Shown here piece by piece: positions 33,341 to 42,104 of a stretch of DNA of 64,000 nt; position 1 is the stretch's first letter, and each line of letters begins with the position of its first letter. The DNA is from Rummeliibacillus sp. POC4. Its GTDB lineage: Bacteria > Bacillota > Bacilli > Bacillales_A > Planococcaceae. A program made the position numbers and the translations under genes. The notes under the pieces are model-generated. The model made no database searches, had not been told where the DNA came from, and saw only the letters and a program-made list of their open reading frames with translations. The stretch is from the NCBI RefSeq assembly GCF_003576525.1, contig NZ_QWUA01000004.1, positions 1 to 64,000 on the forward strand. The letters run 5' to 3'.

Positions 33341-34630
33341 TTGAGTCATTCAGAATTATATGTTTCATTAGATATAGGATCTTCATCTATAAAGGTTCTA
33401 ATAGGGGAAGTCAATGATGAGACTGTGCATGTTATTGGAGTAGGCAATGTCAAGTCATCAGGGATTCGTAGAGGAAGTATTGTAGATATTGATGCTACTG
33501 TACAATCCATCAAGAAAGCTGTTGATCAAGCAGAAAGAATGGTTGGTTTGACGATTAATAAGGTGATTCTAGGAATCCCTGCTAATCAAGTACAATTACA
33601 CCCCGTAAAAGGTGTAGTTGCTGTAAACAGTGAAAATCGAGAAATTACAGATGTAGATTTAGACCGTGTAATCGAATCTGCTGAGTTAATGTCTATACCA
33701 CCTGATCGTGAGTTGGTGAATATAGTTCCAATACAGTATATAGTAGATGGATTAGATGGGATTAATGACCCGAGAGGTATGATTGGTATTCGTCTAGAGA
33801 TGGATGGTACGATGGTTACAACATCAAAGACTGTATTGCATAATTTCTTAAGATGTGTTGAAAAAGCAGGTTTAGAAATCCAACAGATTTATTTACAACC
33901 ATTAGCCGCAGGACAATTTGCGCTAAATGAAGATGATCGTAATCGCGGTACTGCCTATATTGATATAGGTGGTGGCTCTACTACTCTAGCAGTATTTAAA
34001 GATGGTCATTTTATACACACTGCAATGATACCTGTTGGTGGTGAACATATTACAAAAGATTTATCAATTGTTTTAAAAACGCCAACTGAGCAAGCTGAAA
34101 AGATAAAATTAGAATTTGGACATGCATATTATGATGATGCTTCTGATGATGAATTGTTTGAAGTTCCTGTAATAGGTGCAGATACAAAAGAGCAATTTAG
34201 TCAAAGATACATATCCGAAATTATTGGTGTAAGACTTGAAGAATTATTTGATTTAATCATTGATGAATTATATCGAATGGGTATTCAAGATCTTCCTGGG
34301 GGTGTGGTTTTGACTGGTGGTGTTGCAAAATTAGAAGGATTACCTCAATTAGCGCGCCATGTTCTACAAACAAGCGTTAAAATTTATGCACCGGATTATA
34401 TTGGTGTAAGAGAACCTGAATATACTTCAGCTGTAAACTTAATACGTTATGCATATAAAGAATCACAATTTAATCGAGATGTTGTTAGTGATAATGATTC
34501 ACTTGGTCCTGTAATGCATGAAGAACACCAAATAGAACAAACAAAAGGTACTTCAGTATTTGAAACACATGAGCAAAGAGACAGTGTACTCACAAAAGTT
34601 AAAGGATTTTTTAATAGATTCTTAGAATAA
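33341..34630 (+). CDS. ftsA: Cell division protein FtsA
   Basis: A 429-residue actin-like ATPase that tethers FtsZ to the membrane. It shows YVSLDIGSSSIKVLIGE (phosphate 1), the SHS2/1C region, TAYIDIGGGSTTLAVF (phosphate 2, about residues 205-220), GVVLTGGVAKLEGL (adenosine motif) and a C-terminal amphipathic helix (LTKVKGFFNRFLE) that serves as membrane anchor. The TTG start has GAAGGAGG at good spacing. Its transcript probably includes ftsZ, 52 bases downstream. Confidence 0.96.
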   Translation: MSHSELYVSLDIGSSSIKVLIGEVNDETVHVIGVGNVKSSGIRRGSIVDIDATVQSIKKAVDQAERMVGLTINKVILGIPANQVQLHPVKGVVAVNSENREITDVDLDRVIESAELMSIPPDRELVNIVPIQYIVDGLDGINDPRGMIGIRLEMDGTMVTTSKTVLHNFLRCVEKAGLEIQQIYLQPLAAGQFALNEDDRNRGTAYIDIGGGSTTLAVFKDGHFIHTAMIPVGGEHITKDLSIVLKTPTEQAEKIKLEFGHAYYDDASDDELFEVPVIGADTKEQFSQRYISEIIGVRLEELFDLIIDELYRMGIQDLPGGVVLTGGVAKLEGLPQLARHVLQTSVKIYAPDYIGVREPEYTSAVNLIRYAYKESQFNRDVVSDNDSLGPVMHEEHQIEQTKGTSVFETHEQRDSVLTKVKGFFNRFLE

Positions 34631-34682
34631 TAATCATGGCGATTTATTCTACACATTATGAGCTGAATTAGGAGGAATAGAG

Positions 34683-35867
34683 ATGTTAGAATTTGAAACA
34701 AGTGACGATCAACTTGCTGTTATAAAAGTCATCGGTGTTGGTGGTGGCGGTAATAATGCTGTAAACCGAATGATTGAACATGGGGTACAAGGTGTGGAAT
34801 TTATCGCCGTTAATACTGATGCACAAGCGCTAAAATTATCAAACGCTGAAATAAAATTACAAATCGGTGCAAAGTCTACTCGTGGATTAGGTGCAGGTGC
34901 TAACCCTGAAGTGGGAAAAAAAGCTGCTGAAGAAAGTAAAGAACAAATCGAGGAAGCATTAAGTGGTGCAGATATGGTCTTTGTAACTGCTGGTATGGGG
35001 GGTGGTACAGGTACTGGTGCAGCACCTGTAATCGCTCAAATTGCCAAAGATCTTGGTGCATTAACTGTTGGCGTGGTTACTCGTCCATTCACATTTGAAG
35101 GGAAGAAACGTCAAAAACAAGCACTTTCAGGTACAGCTGCTATGAAAGAGGCAGTTGATACATTAATTGTTATTCCAAACGATAAATTATTAGAGATTGT
35201 TGACAAAAACACACCAATGCTTGAAGCATTCCGCGAAGCTGATAATGTACTACGACAAGGTGTACAAGGTATTTCAGATTTAATCGCAGTTCCTGGTCTT
35301 ATCAACTTAGACTTTGCCGATGTTAAGACAATTATGTCTGACAAGGGCTCTGCCTTAATGGGTATTGGTATTGCTTCAGGTGAAACACGTGCTATAGAGG
35401 CTGCTAAAAAAGCTATTTCAAGTCCATTACTTGAAACATCTATTCATGGAGCAAAAGGTGTCCTTATGAATATGACAGGTGGTTCTAATTTAAGTTTATA
35501 CGAAGTACAAGAAGCTGCTGATATTGTTTCTTCTGCTTCAGATGAAGACGTAAATATTATCTTCGGTGCTGTTATTAATGACAATTTAAAAGATGAAATT
35601 GTTGTCACTGTTATTGCAACTGAGTTTACAGAAGATGAAAATCAATTTGACACTCATAATAACTTAAATCGCAGTGGAATTGGTTCACTTCGTCAACAAC
35701 AATCACCAGTTCAACAAGTGGCAGGACGTGAAGTTCGTTCAGAAGAAGTAGTTCAACAAACTCAAGAAATCCCACGCCAAACTACACAATATCAAACGAA
35801 TACTCAAACTCAAGATGATACATTGGATATTCCAACATTCTTACGTAATCGCAATAAACGTCGTTAA
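34683..35867 (+). CDS. ftsZ: Cell division GTPase FtsZ
   Basis: A 394-residue tubulin homologue forming the Z ring. It has [16 protein letters not shown] at the N-terminus, the tubulin signature [10 protein letters not shown] (about residues 104-113), the T7 loop [11 protein letters not shown], a Gln-rich variable linker and the conserved tail [13 protein letters not shown] used to bind FtsA, SepF and EzrA, ending in a basic KRR patch. The ATG follows AGGAGGA. Confidence 0.98.
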   Translation: MLEFETSDDQLAVIKVIGVGGGGNNAVNRMIEHGVQGVEFIAVNTDAQALKLSNAEIKLQIGAKSTRGLGAGANPEVGKKAAEESKEQIEEALSGADMVFVTAGMGGGTGTGAAPVIAQIAKDLGALTVGVVTRPFTFEGKKRQKQALSGTAAMKEAVDTLIVIPNDKLLEIVDKNTPMLEAFREADNVLRQGVQGISDLIAVPGLINLDFADVKTIMSDKGSALMGIGIASGETRAIEAAKKAISSPLLETSIHGAKGVLMNMTGGSNLSLYEVQEAADIVSSASDEDVNIIFGAVINDNLKDEIVVTVIATEFTEDENQFDTHNNLNRSGIGSLRQQQSPVQQVAGREVRSEEVVQQTQEIPRQTTQYQTNTQTQDDTLDIPTFLRNRNKRR

Positions 35868-35914
35868 TCCAGATAAATACTATAGGTAGTGACAAAATAG
35901 CCTTAACTCACTTA

Positions 35915-35955
35915 AAAAGGGAAATTGCATTATGCAATTTCCCTTTGGTGTTTTA
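35915..35955 (+). terminator. Terminator-like palindrome after ftsZ
   Basis: A 15-base arm pair, AAAGGGAAATTGCAT / ATGCAATTTCCCTTT, with one base between them, then GGTGTTTT. The T tract is interrupted, so termination may be partial. Confidence 0.65.
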
Positions 35956-36017
35956 TATTGAATATGTATGAAGAGGAATGCTTCTCTAATCGAATATGTT
36001 CTTAAGTTTAGAATTTT

Positions 36018-36064
36018 AAGCCCTGAAAATTTACTGATCGTAAAATTTTCAGGGCTTTTTATTT
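36018..36064 (+). terminator. Strong second terminator after ftsZ
   Basis: Arms AAGCCCTGAAAATTTTA-like on both sides (AGCCCTGAAAATTT / AAATTTTCAGGGCT) with a loop of about ten bases and a TTTTT run. With the hairpin at 35915 it insulates spoIIGA-sigE from ftsAZ. The remaining bases of the 344-base gap hold the spoIIGA promoter and no gene that I can see. Confidence 0.85.
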
Positions 36065-36157
36065 GAAGATAGTTTTGATTAATCTCTTTTTTGCTAAAAG
36101 ATTACTTAGAAAATTGAATGATTATGTCGGAAAGTTTCTCCGATTTACATTCACCCT

Positions 36158-36185
36158 TTGACATTTTTTGTAGGCATATTATGAT
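36158..36185 (+). promoter_or_regulatory. Promoter of the spoIIGA-sigE operon, with a possible Spo0A box
   Basis: Perfect TTGACA (36158-36163), 16 bases, TATGAT (36180-36185), 26 bases before spoIIGA. In B. subtilis spoIIG is a Spo0A-activated sigma-A promoter with an abnormal 22-base spacer; here a normal-length spacer is available. ATGTCGGAA (36124-36132) resembles a 0A box (TTGTCGAAA) with two mismatches, about 26 bases upstream of the -35. Confidence 0.55.
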
Positions 36186-36211
36186 ATCTTTTCTATGCGG
36201 GAGGTGGTGAA

Positions 36212-37045
36212 TTGTATGGCGAAGTACTGATATTAATGAATGCAATTTTTAACTATGTCATTCTTTCTTTTGCAAACTCAATATGTTTTCTACAACAATC
36301 AAAAGGAAGGTTGCTTATCAGTGCTTTCCTTGCAGGAATTTGTATTGTTATTTTTGGACACCATTTTCTTATGTTAGTTGTTGTATTTATATTGATGATC
36401 ACGGTTGCATTTGGTTGGCAAATTCGCAAATGGTGGAAAGGTGCCCTTATGTGCTTTGTAGCTGCATTGTTTGCAGGGGGATTATTTACTGCGTTCGAGC
36501 CATTATGGATCAATACTTCGGTGTTCACTTTGTTGTTAGTAAGTGGAATTGTTGCAACAGCAGGGCTCTATTTATTGAAAAGTCGATTGCTAGTAGCAAG
36601 AGGAGATACTTTGCAACAACGTTTAATGCAATTATGTGAATTGCAATTAGGAGAAATGACCATTACTTTGAAATGTTTTATAGATACAGGAAATACGACA
36701 GTTGAGCCACTATCAGGAAAACCTGTTCATTTTGTATGTTATAAAGCAATAGAACATTCCTTACCTGAAAACTTTAAAATGGCATTGTTTCAATGGAATG
36801 TAAATGAGCCATATGATTTGGAAATGTTTCCGGAATATTTTCGGAAAAAGGTGGCTGTTATTCCAATTACAACTGTTCAAGAGAAAAAAACGTATAGTTT
36901 AGCTTTTCGATATGATAAATGGCTTTTAAAAGAAGAGGAAGCCCGTCCTATATCACCAGGCTTTTTTATTATTACCATCCAAAATACCCCGTTTCCACAA
37001 GAAGCAGATGCCATATTACATTTTACTGCTTTATATCACATTTAA
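36212..37045 (+). CDS. spoIIGA: Sigma-E processing peptidase SpoIIGA
   Basis: A 277-residue membrane-embedded aspartic protease that removes the pro-sequence of sigma-E after the forespore signal SpoIIR arrives. There are five hydrophobic segments in the first 125 residues, then a cytoplasmic protease domain with the retroviral-like FIDTGN motif; the catalytic aspartate is residue 158. B. subtilis SpoIIGA is about 30 residues longer. The TTG start follows GGGAGGTGGTGA. sigE begins 20 bases downstream. Confidence 0.93.
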   Translation: MYGEVLILMNAIFNYVILSFANSICFLQQSKGRLLISAFLAGICIVIFGHHFLMLVVVFILMITVAFGWQIRKWWKGALMCFVAALFAGGLFTAFEPLWINTSVFTLLLVSGIVATAGLYLLKSRLLVARGDTLQQRLMQLCELQLGEMTITLKCFIDTGNTTVEPLSGKPVHFVCYKAIEHSLPENFKMALFQWNVNEPYDLEMFPEYFRKKVAVIPITTVQEKKTYSLAFRYDKWLLKEEEARPISPGFFIITIQNTPFPQEADAILHFTALYHI

Positions 37046-37065
37046 TGATTGGAGGATTTAATAAT

Positions 37066-37773
37066 ATGATTCGTCGATTTTGGCGTTGGTTAATAGAGAC
37101 TATTGCAAGCTTTAGAAGAACAGGTACCTTTTATATTGGGAGTCATGAATCTTTACCGACACCTTTAAAAAAAGAAGAAGAACAAGAGATGATTGCAGCT
37201 TTCAAAAATGGTGATATGCATGCTAGAGATATATTAATCGAGCATAATTTAAGGCTTGTTGTTTATATTGCGCGACGTTTTGATAATGCAAAAACGCCAA
37301 TAGAAGACCTTATTAGTATTGGCTCGATTGGTTTAATAAAGGCAATAGAAACATTTAATGCCGATAAAAAAATCAAATTAGCTACTTACGCATCAAGATG
37401 TATCGAAAATGAAATTTTGATGCACTTGCGAAAAACAAGTCGTATGAAAGGCGAAGTGTCGCTTGATGAGCCATTAAATTCAGATGGAGATGGCAATGAG
37501 TTATTACTATCTGATATTTTAGGAACAGATGAACATCTTATTACCGACGACGTAGAAAAGAAGATGGAACGTCAACATATGTTCCATGCCATTCAAAAAT
37601 TAGATGAAAGAGAACGTTATATTATGGAATGCCGTTTTGGATTAGCTGGTAAAGAAGAAATGACACAGAAAGAAGTGGCTGATCATCTAGGCATTTCACA
37701 ATCTTATATTTCCCGTTTAGAAAAGAAAATAATTCAAGAATTGCGGAATCATTTAAATCAATTAACGTCATAA
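37066..37773 (+). CDS. sigE: RNA polymerase sporulation sigma factor sigma-E (pro-form)
   Basis: A 235-residue sigma-70-family factor for early mother-cell transcription. An N-terminal pro-sequence (about residues 1-22, Arg/Trp-rich [16 protein letters not shown]) precedes [13 protein letters not shown], which aligns with YYIGG.EALPPPL of B. subtilis, where SpoIIGA cuts nearby. Regions 2 ([31 protein letters not shown]) and 4 ([20 protein letters not shown]) are complete. The pro-sequence is about five residues shorter than in B. subtilis. ATG 37066 has GGAGGA upstream; the frame open from 36919 overlaps spoIIGA. Confidence 0.97.
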   Translation: MIRRFWRWLIETIASFRRTGTFYIGSHESLPTPLKKEEEQEMIAAFKNGDMHARDILIEHNLRLVVYIARRFDNAKTPIEDLISIGSIGLIKAIETFNADKKIKLATYASRCIENEILMHLRKTSRMKGEVSLDEPLNSDGDGNELLLSDILGTDEHLITDDVEKKMERQHMFHAIQKLDERERYIMECRFGLAGKEEMTQKEVADHLGISQSYISRLEKKIIQELRNHLNQLTS

Positions 37774-37799
37774 CGGTTGAATTTGGAAAGAAAAAACAC

Positions 37800-37828
37800 G
37801 CATATTATTATTCGATTCGGACAGACTG
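37800..37828 (+). promoter_or_regulatory. sigma-F promoter of sigG
   Basis: GCATA (37800-37804), 14 bases, GGACAGACTG (37819-37828). The -10 agrees with the sigma-F consensus GGNNANAHTR at every specified position and the -35 with GYATA completely. It lies 38 bases before the sigG ATG. sigG (spoIIIG) is a sigma-F-dependent gene in B. subtilis. Confidence 0.75.
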
Positions 37829-37866
37829 AACTTACTAACAGTGATAAAGCATCCGGAGGACAAAAT

Positions 37867-38646
37867 ATGCGAACAAAAGTTGAAATATGTGGTGTTGATA
37901 CATCCACGTTACCTGTTTTGAAGCATGAAGAAATGCGACAATTATTTGTGGCATTGCAAAATGGACAAGAGGAAGTAAGAGAACAACTAGTGATGGGGAA
38001 TTTACGGTTAGTATTAAGTATAGTCGGACGTTTTGCTTATAGAGGAGAACAGGCTGATGATTTGTTTCAAGTAGGCTGTATTGGTTTACTAAAATCAATA
38101 GACCATTTTGACTTATCACATAATGTTCGATTTTCGACCTATGCTGTTCCTATGATTATTGGTGAAATCAGAAGACATTTGAGAGATCACCATCCACTAC
38201 GTGTTTCAAGATCTCTACGCGATATTGCATATAAAGCTATGCAAGCGAAAGAGCAATTTTTAACCGAGGAATTACGAGAACCAACGTTAACTGATTTAGC
38301 AAGAATGACAGGTTTACCTCAAGAGGATATATTATTTGCACTAGATGCAATACAAGAGCCAATGTCACTTCATGAGCCTATATATGCTGATGGTGGAGAT
38401 CCTGTTTATATGATGGACCAATTAAAGGACCAAACAGTTTCTGAAGATCGCTGGTTAACGTATGTCGCTATTAAAGAACAAATACAAAAATTAGATAGAA
38501 GACAACAAAATATTCTTTCCAAACGATATTATTATGGCCATACTCAAACAGAAATTGCAAAAGATCTAGGTATTTCTCAAGCACAAATTTCAAGATTGGA
38601 AAAAAGTGCTTTAAAAACAATTCAAGAACAGGCTAGTGAAAAATAA
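37867..38646 (+). CDS. sigG: RNA polymerase sporulation sigma factor sigma-G
   Basis: A 259-residue late forespore sigma factor. The N-terminus KVEICGVDTSTLPVLKHEEM is characteristic of sigma-G. Regions 2 (NLRLVLSIVGRF...DDLFQVGCIGLLKSIDHFDLS), 3 (VSRSLRDIAYKAMQ) and 4 (TEIAKDLGISQAQISRLEKSA) are intact. ATG 37867 follows CCGGAGGA; the frame open upstream from 37777 runs through the sigma-F promoter and is rejected. The order spoIIGA-sigE-sigG is as in B. subtilis. Confidence 0.97.
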   Translation: MRTKVEICGVDTSTLPVLKHEEMRQLFVALQNGQEEVREQLVMGNLRLVLSIVGRFAYRGEQADDLFQVGCIGLLKSIDHFDLSHNVRFSTYAVPMIIGEIRRHLRDHHPLRVSRSLRDIAYKAMQAKEQFLTEELREPTLTDLARMTGLPQEDILFALDAIQEPMSLHEPIYADGGDPVYMMDQLKDQTVSEDRWLTYVAIKEQIQKLDRRQQNILSKRYYYGHTQTEIAKDLGISQAQISRLEKSALKTIQEQASEK

Positions 38647-38663
38647 TATTCAATCGACTAACG

Positions 38664-38703
38664 AGAAGCATCAATCATAATCAAGATTGATGCTTCTTTT
38701 TCA
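38664..38703 (+). terminator. Rho-independent terminator after sigG
   Basis: Thirteen-base arms AGAAGCATCAATC / GATTGATGCTTCT with an eight-base loop and TTTTTC following. Confidence 0.85.
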
Positions 38704-38741
38704 TATATATACATAATAAAATACGTTAGGAGGGATGCGAA

Positions 38742-38978
38742 TTGCGCTTTTCAGATATTCAGCGTAAAGAGATAATTGCTGCTAGTAGTGGGCGCTTTCT
38801 AGGATATGTTGAAGATGCTGTCGTTCAAAAAGATACAGGATATGTTGAAGCCTTTGTGGTTGCAGAGCCAAAAAAATTTATGTCATTTTCAGGTGCTCAA
38901 AAGGATGCCTTAAAAATACCAATTGAAGATATAATTGTTGTTGGTAAAGATGTCATTTTAGTTAAGGGATTAGATTGA
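38742..38978 (+). CDS. ylmC: YlmC/YmxH family PRC-barrel sporulation-associated protein
   Basis: A 78-residue PRC-barrel-like protein of the YlmC/YmxH family: RFSDIQRKEIIAASSGRFLGYVEDAVV at the start and IPIEDIIVVGKDVILVKG at the end. The role is unknown; families of this type are common near sporulation genes. The TTG start at 38742 follows GGAGGGA. It replaces ylmA-ylmC of B. subtilis; ylmD is missing. Confidence 0.85.
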   Translation: MRFSDIQRKEIIAASSGRFLGYVEDAVVQKDTGYVEAFVVAEPKKFMSFSGAQKDALKIPIEDIIVVGKDVILVKGLD

Positions 38979-38994
38979 AAAATATGGTTATTCA

Positions 38995-39023
38995 TTGATA
39001 AATTGTAGTATGCTTGATACAAT
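38995..39023 (+). promoter_or_regulatory. sigma-A-type promoter of ylmE-sepF-ylmG
   Basis: TTGATA (38995-39000), 17 bases, TACAAT (39018-39023), 36 bases before ylmE. Each hexamer matches at five of six positions. Confidence 0.6.
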
Positions 39024-39058
39024 AAAAAAACAAGTACCTATGAAAAGATGAGGCTATT

Positions 39059-39763
39059 ATGACATTAATTATTGAAAATTTACAAGATATTCAACAAAAT
39101 ATTGAAAATGCTTGTCTTAAAGCTGGCAGAGAACCATCAGATGTCACAATAATTGCTGTTACGAAACAAGTTTCAACAGAGCGAGCAATTGAAGCGTTAG
39201 AAGCCGGCTTGACTAATTTAGGTGAAAATAGACCTGAAGGGTTATTAGAAAAACATGAGATGATTGCAAATAGAGCAACATGGCATTATATAGGTTCAAT
39301 GCAAACAAGAAAAGTACGAAAAGTTATAGACCAAATTGATTATTTACATTCACTTGATCGTATAAGTTTAGCTCAAGAAATTGAGAAACGTGCCGATTCT
39401 ATTATTAGTTGTTTTGTACAAGTTAATGTATCAGGTGAAAAGTCTAAACATGGGCTAACTCCAGAAGAAGTACCAGAATTTATCGATCAATTAGCAGATT
39501 TTACGCATATTCGTATTGTCGGATTAATGACAATGGCGCCTAATACGGAAGATAAAGAAATAATTCGAAATGTATTTAAAAAACTAAAAAAATTACAGTT
39601 AGAGATTGCTAGTAAGGGATATGAATATGCTCCATGTACTGAACTGTCAATGGGAATGTCTAACGACTATGAAATAGCTGTTGAAGAAGGTGCAACATTC
39701 GTCCGTATTGGCACTGCTCTAGTTGGGAACGAAAGAAGGGATTCTTATGAAAATGAAGGATAA
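39059..39763 (+). CDS. ylmE: YggS/PROSC family pyridoxal-phosphate homeostasis protein
   Basis: A 234-residue alanine-racemase-fold PLP-binding protein. [15 protein letters not shown] near residue 30 carries the PLP lysine (VTK), with [22 protein letters not shown] and the phosphate-binding [17 protein letters not shown] near the C-terminus, then VRIGTALVG. The family keeps PLP and amino-acid pools balanced and has no known catalytic activity. The ribosome site is weak (GATGAGG). The 3' end overlaps sepF by 17 bases. Confidence 0.92.
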   Translation: MTLIIENLQDIQQNIENACLKAGREPSDVTIIAVTKQVSTERAIEALEAGLTNLGENRPEGLLEKHEMIANRATWHYIGSMQTRKVRKVIDQIDYLHSLDRISLAQEIEKRADSIISCFVQVNVSGEKSKHGLTPEEVPEFIDQLADFTHIRIVGLMTMAPNTEDKEIIRNVFKKLKKLQLEIASKGYEYAPCTELSMGMSNDYEIAVEEGATFVRIGTALVGNERRDSYENEG

Positions 39764-40250
39764 ACTTAAAAACTTTTTCTATTTAGAAGAGGAAGATGAC
39801 TACGTAGAAGAAAACGTTAAACAACAAGAATCTATTCAACAACAGGCAGCGCCGGCCGTACAAAGAAAGCAAGTAAAACCAGCTGTAAGTAGACCTGCAG
39901 TGGTCAAGAAACCCGCAGTTAGAGAACGTGCTAAACAAGTAGAACACTCAAGTATCCCTAATATAGTGAGTATTACACAAAAAACGTCAAAAGTAATTTT
40001 ATCGGAACCTCGTGTGTACGCGGAGGCTCAAGATATTGCTGACAATTTGAAAAATAAGCGAGCAGTTGTTGTGAATTTACAAAGAATTGATCGAGAACAA
40101 GGCTTACGAATTATAGACTTTTTAAGTGGAACTATTTTTGCTTTAGGTGGGGACATCAAGCGAATTGGTACAGATATATTTTTATGTACACCAGATAATG
40201 TAGAAGTAGATGGTAATATTTCAGATTACTACTATGAAGATTTACAATAG
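39747..40250 (+). CDS. sepF: Cell division protein SepF
   Basis: A 167-residue Z-ring-associated protein (YlmF). It has an N-terminal amphipathic membrane-binding helix ([17 protein letters not shown]), a low-complexity Gln/Pro/Val/Lys linker (about 20-75), and a C-terminal globular domain with [29 protein letters not shown] and [21 protein letters not shown]. It polymerises into rings and bundles FtsZ. ATG 39747 follows AAGAAGGG; ATG 39753 is possible. It lies inside the end of ylmE, showing coupling. Confidence 0.94.
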   Translation: MKMKDKLKNFFYLEEEDDYVEENVKQQESIQQQAAPAVQRKQVKPAVSRPAVVKKPAVRERAKQVEHSSIPNIVSITQKTSKVILSEPRVYAEAQDIADNLKNKRAVVVNLQRIDREQGLRIIDFLSGTIFALGGDIKRIGTDIFLCTPDNVEVDGNISDYYYEDLQ

Positions 40251-40260
40251 AGGAGTTTAA

Positions 40261-40530
40261 ATGTCCATGTTATTGATATTTACAATCGTAAATTACTTAT
40301 TTCAATTTTATTCGATAGCGCTAATTATCTATATATTAATGTCTTGGGTTCCAACAGCGTATGATTCCAAATTTGGAAGATTATTAGCGAAGATTTGTGA
40401 TCCATACTTAGATTTCTTTAGAAGATTTATCCCACCAATTGGAATGATTGATATTTCACCAATTGCTGCACTAATCGTTTTAAATTTAATCCGAGCAGGC
40501 GTATTCAATGTACTAGGTTATATATTATAA
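40261..40530 (+). CDS. ylmG: YggT family membrane protein YlmG
   Basis: An 89-residue protein with two membrane spans (about 5-27 and 65-87) around the family signature SWVPTAYDSKFGRLLAKICDPYLDFFRRFIPP. YggT/YlmG proteins are found beside sepF and divIVA and influence division or chloroplast nucleoid organisation in relatives; their mechanism is unknown. Start ATG 40261 follows GAGGAG, ten bases after the sepF stop. Confidence 0.9.
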   Translation: MSMLLIFTIVNYLFQFYSIALIIYILMSWVPTAYDSKFGRLLAKICDPYLDFFRRFIPPIGMIDISPIAALIVLNLIRAGVFNVLGYIL

Positions 40531-40537
40531 AATCTAA

Positions 40538-40567
40538 TCCCCACTCTTTTCATGGTGGGGTTTTTTG
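40538..40567 (+). terminator. Rho-independent terminator after ylmG
   Basis: CCCCAC / GTGGGG arms (40539-40544 and 40555-40560), ten-base loop, T6 tract. Confidence 0.85.
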
Positions 40568-40672
40568 TTTAAAAAGATGATATTCATCTTAAAAGATGAT
40601 AAAAAATTAGAATGACGTTACTATTGATTTACGATTGGATAGCGTTTTTGACAAAAAGAAAGGAAATAGTAT

Positions 40673-41458
40673 ATGGAAGAAATATTCCAACATTTTAGAC
40701 CGGAAGAAAAAGTATTTATCGAACAAGTGATAGGATGGAAACAAGAAGTAGAAGATTTTTATGCACCAAAGTTGACAGATTTTCTGGATCCACGCGAACG
40801 TCTAATTGTCCAATCTATAATCGGAAAAAATGGAGATATTATGGTAGCTGAAAGTGGCCGTTTTAGCGAAGCAGAAAGAAAACGTTTGATTATTTATCCA
40901 AATTATTATCAACCAAGTGATGAAGATTTTTATATAACAATTTGTGAAATGACATTTCCTTCAAAGTTTATCCAATTGAAACATCCTGATGTATTAGGTG
41001 CAATTATTTCTCTAGGAATAGACCGTTCTAAGTTTGGAGATATACGATTAAGTGATTCAACTATTCAGTTTGCAATAGCTAATGAGATATTGGATTATGT
41101 ACGTGTTAATCTCGATAGTGTAGGAAAAGCAAAAGTACAAGTAAAAGAATTGCAACAAAATTCACCTCTTTTGCCACCAGAGTCAAAATGGATAGAGCAA
41201 GTCCTTACAACAAGTTCTATGCGTCTAGATACCGTATTGTCATCAGTTTATCCGATTTCTCGTCAAAAGGCAGCTTTACTTATTAATGCTGGTAAAGTAA
41301 AAGTGAATTTTGTAGTGAGAGAACAAGTTTCGTTTGAATTACATGAATTGGATCTATTATCCATTAGAGGATATGGTAGAATAGTCATAAGAACCATTGA
41401 GGGAAGAACAAAAAAAGATAAATTGCGCATTAAAATTGGTCGAATTGAACGGAAATAA
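40673..41458 (+). CDS. ylmH: S4-domain RNA-binding protein YlmH
   Basis: A 261-residue protein of the YlmH family: N-terminal part (about 1-170) with FLDPRERLIVQSII and HPDVLGAIISLGIDRSKFGDI, and a C-terminal S4 domain (about 180-245, MRLDTVLSSVYPISRQKAALLINAGKV). YlmH has been linked to rescue of stalled large ribosomal subunits in B. subtilis, in parallel with RqcH; an rqcH gene lies later in this window. ATG 40673 follows AAGGAAA. Confidence 0.92.
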   Translation: MEEIFQHFRPEEKVFIEQVIGWKQEVEDFYAPKLTDFLDPRERLIVQSIIGKNGDIMVAESGRFSEAERKRLIIYPNYYQPSDEDFYITICEMTFPSKFIQLKHPDVLGAIISLGIDRSKFGDIRLSDSTIQFAIANEILDYVRVNLDSVGKAKVQVKELQQNSPLLPPESKWIEQVLTTSSMRLDTVLSSVYPISRQKAALLINAGKVKVNFVVREQVSFELHELDLLSIRGYGRIVIRTIEGRTKKDKLRIKIGRIERK

Positions 41459-41484
41459 TAATTTTTGTTAAAAATTATGTTTTT
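41458..41484 (+). terminator. Weak AT-only terminator candidate after ylmH
   Basis: TAATTTTT / AAAAATTA arms with a GTT loop, followed by TGTTTTTC. The stem has no GC pairs, so it may only slow polymerase. Confidence 0.35.
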
Positions 41485-41550
41485 CTAGTGAACTTACTTT
41501 TATACAAATGTATAATAATTAATAAATGCTGTTAAGGAGAGGTGCAAAAC

Positions 41551-42060
41551 ATGCCATTATCACCACTTGACATACATAACAAAGAATTTACCCGTGGTTT
41601 TAGAGGTTACAACGAAGATGAAGTAAACGAGTTTCTAGAACAAATTATTAAAGACTATGAACTTATTCTAAAAGAGAAAAAGGAATTAGAAGAAAAACTT
41701 TTATCAAGTAATGAACAGATTGGTCATTACAACTCCATCGAAGAAACATTACAAAAATCAATTGTTATTGCTCAAGAAGCTGCAGAAGAAGTGCGCCGTA
41801 ACTCGCAAAAAGAAGCTAAACTTATCGTAAAAGAAGCAGAAAAAAATGCAGATCGTATTGTTAATGAGGCACTTTCTAAAGCTCGAAGAATTGCATTAGA
41901 AATAGAAGAGTTGAAAAAACAATCAAAAGTGTTCCGAAATCGCTTTAAGATGATTGTGGAAGCGCAATTAGATTTAATCGAATCAGATGACTGGGATCAT
42001 TTGATGGAATATGAAGTAGATACAACAGAGTTAGAACGATTAGATTTACCACAAGATTAA
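41551..42060 (+). CDS. divIVA: Cell-pole/division protein DivIVA
   Basis: A 169-residue coiled-coil protein that recognises curved membrane. The N-terminal lipid-binding domain (PLSPLDIHNKEFTRGFRGYNEDEVNEFLEQII) keeps the exposed Phe and Arg residues (F17/R18 type) that insert in the membrane; two coiled-coil segments follow (about 35-70 and 75-140). ATG 41551 follows AAGGAGAGGTG, so the GTG at 41542 is rejected. It localises division inhibitors and sporulation chromosome anchors in B. subtilis. Confidence 0.95.
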   Translation: MPLSPLDIHNKEFTRGFRGYNEDEVNEFLEQIIKDYELILKEKKELEEKLLSSNEQIGHYNSIEETLQKSIVIAQEAAEEVRRNSQKEAKLIVKEAEKNADRIVNEALSKARRIALEIEELKKQSKVFRNRFKMIVEAQLDLIESDDWDHLMEYEVDTTELERLDLPQD

Positions 42061-42069
42061 TCGTAGTAC

Positions 42070-42098
42070 TTGACTGTATGCGTATCGTTTTCTATAAT
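42070..42098 (+). promoter_or_regulatory. Strong sigma-A promoter of the ileS leader
   Basis: TTGACT (42070-42075), 17 bases, perfect TATAAT (42093-42098). It starts transcription about 300 bases before ileS, giving room for the T-box leader. Confidence 0.8.
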
Positions 42099-42104
42099 GT
42101 CATC

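Noticed and set aside
37777-37866. N-terminal extension of sigG by 30 codons
   Set aside because: The extension covers the sigma-F promoter and has no ribosome site, whereas ATG 37867 has CCGGAGGA and matches the family start.
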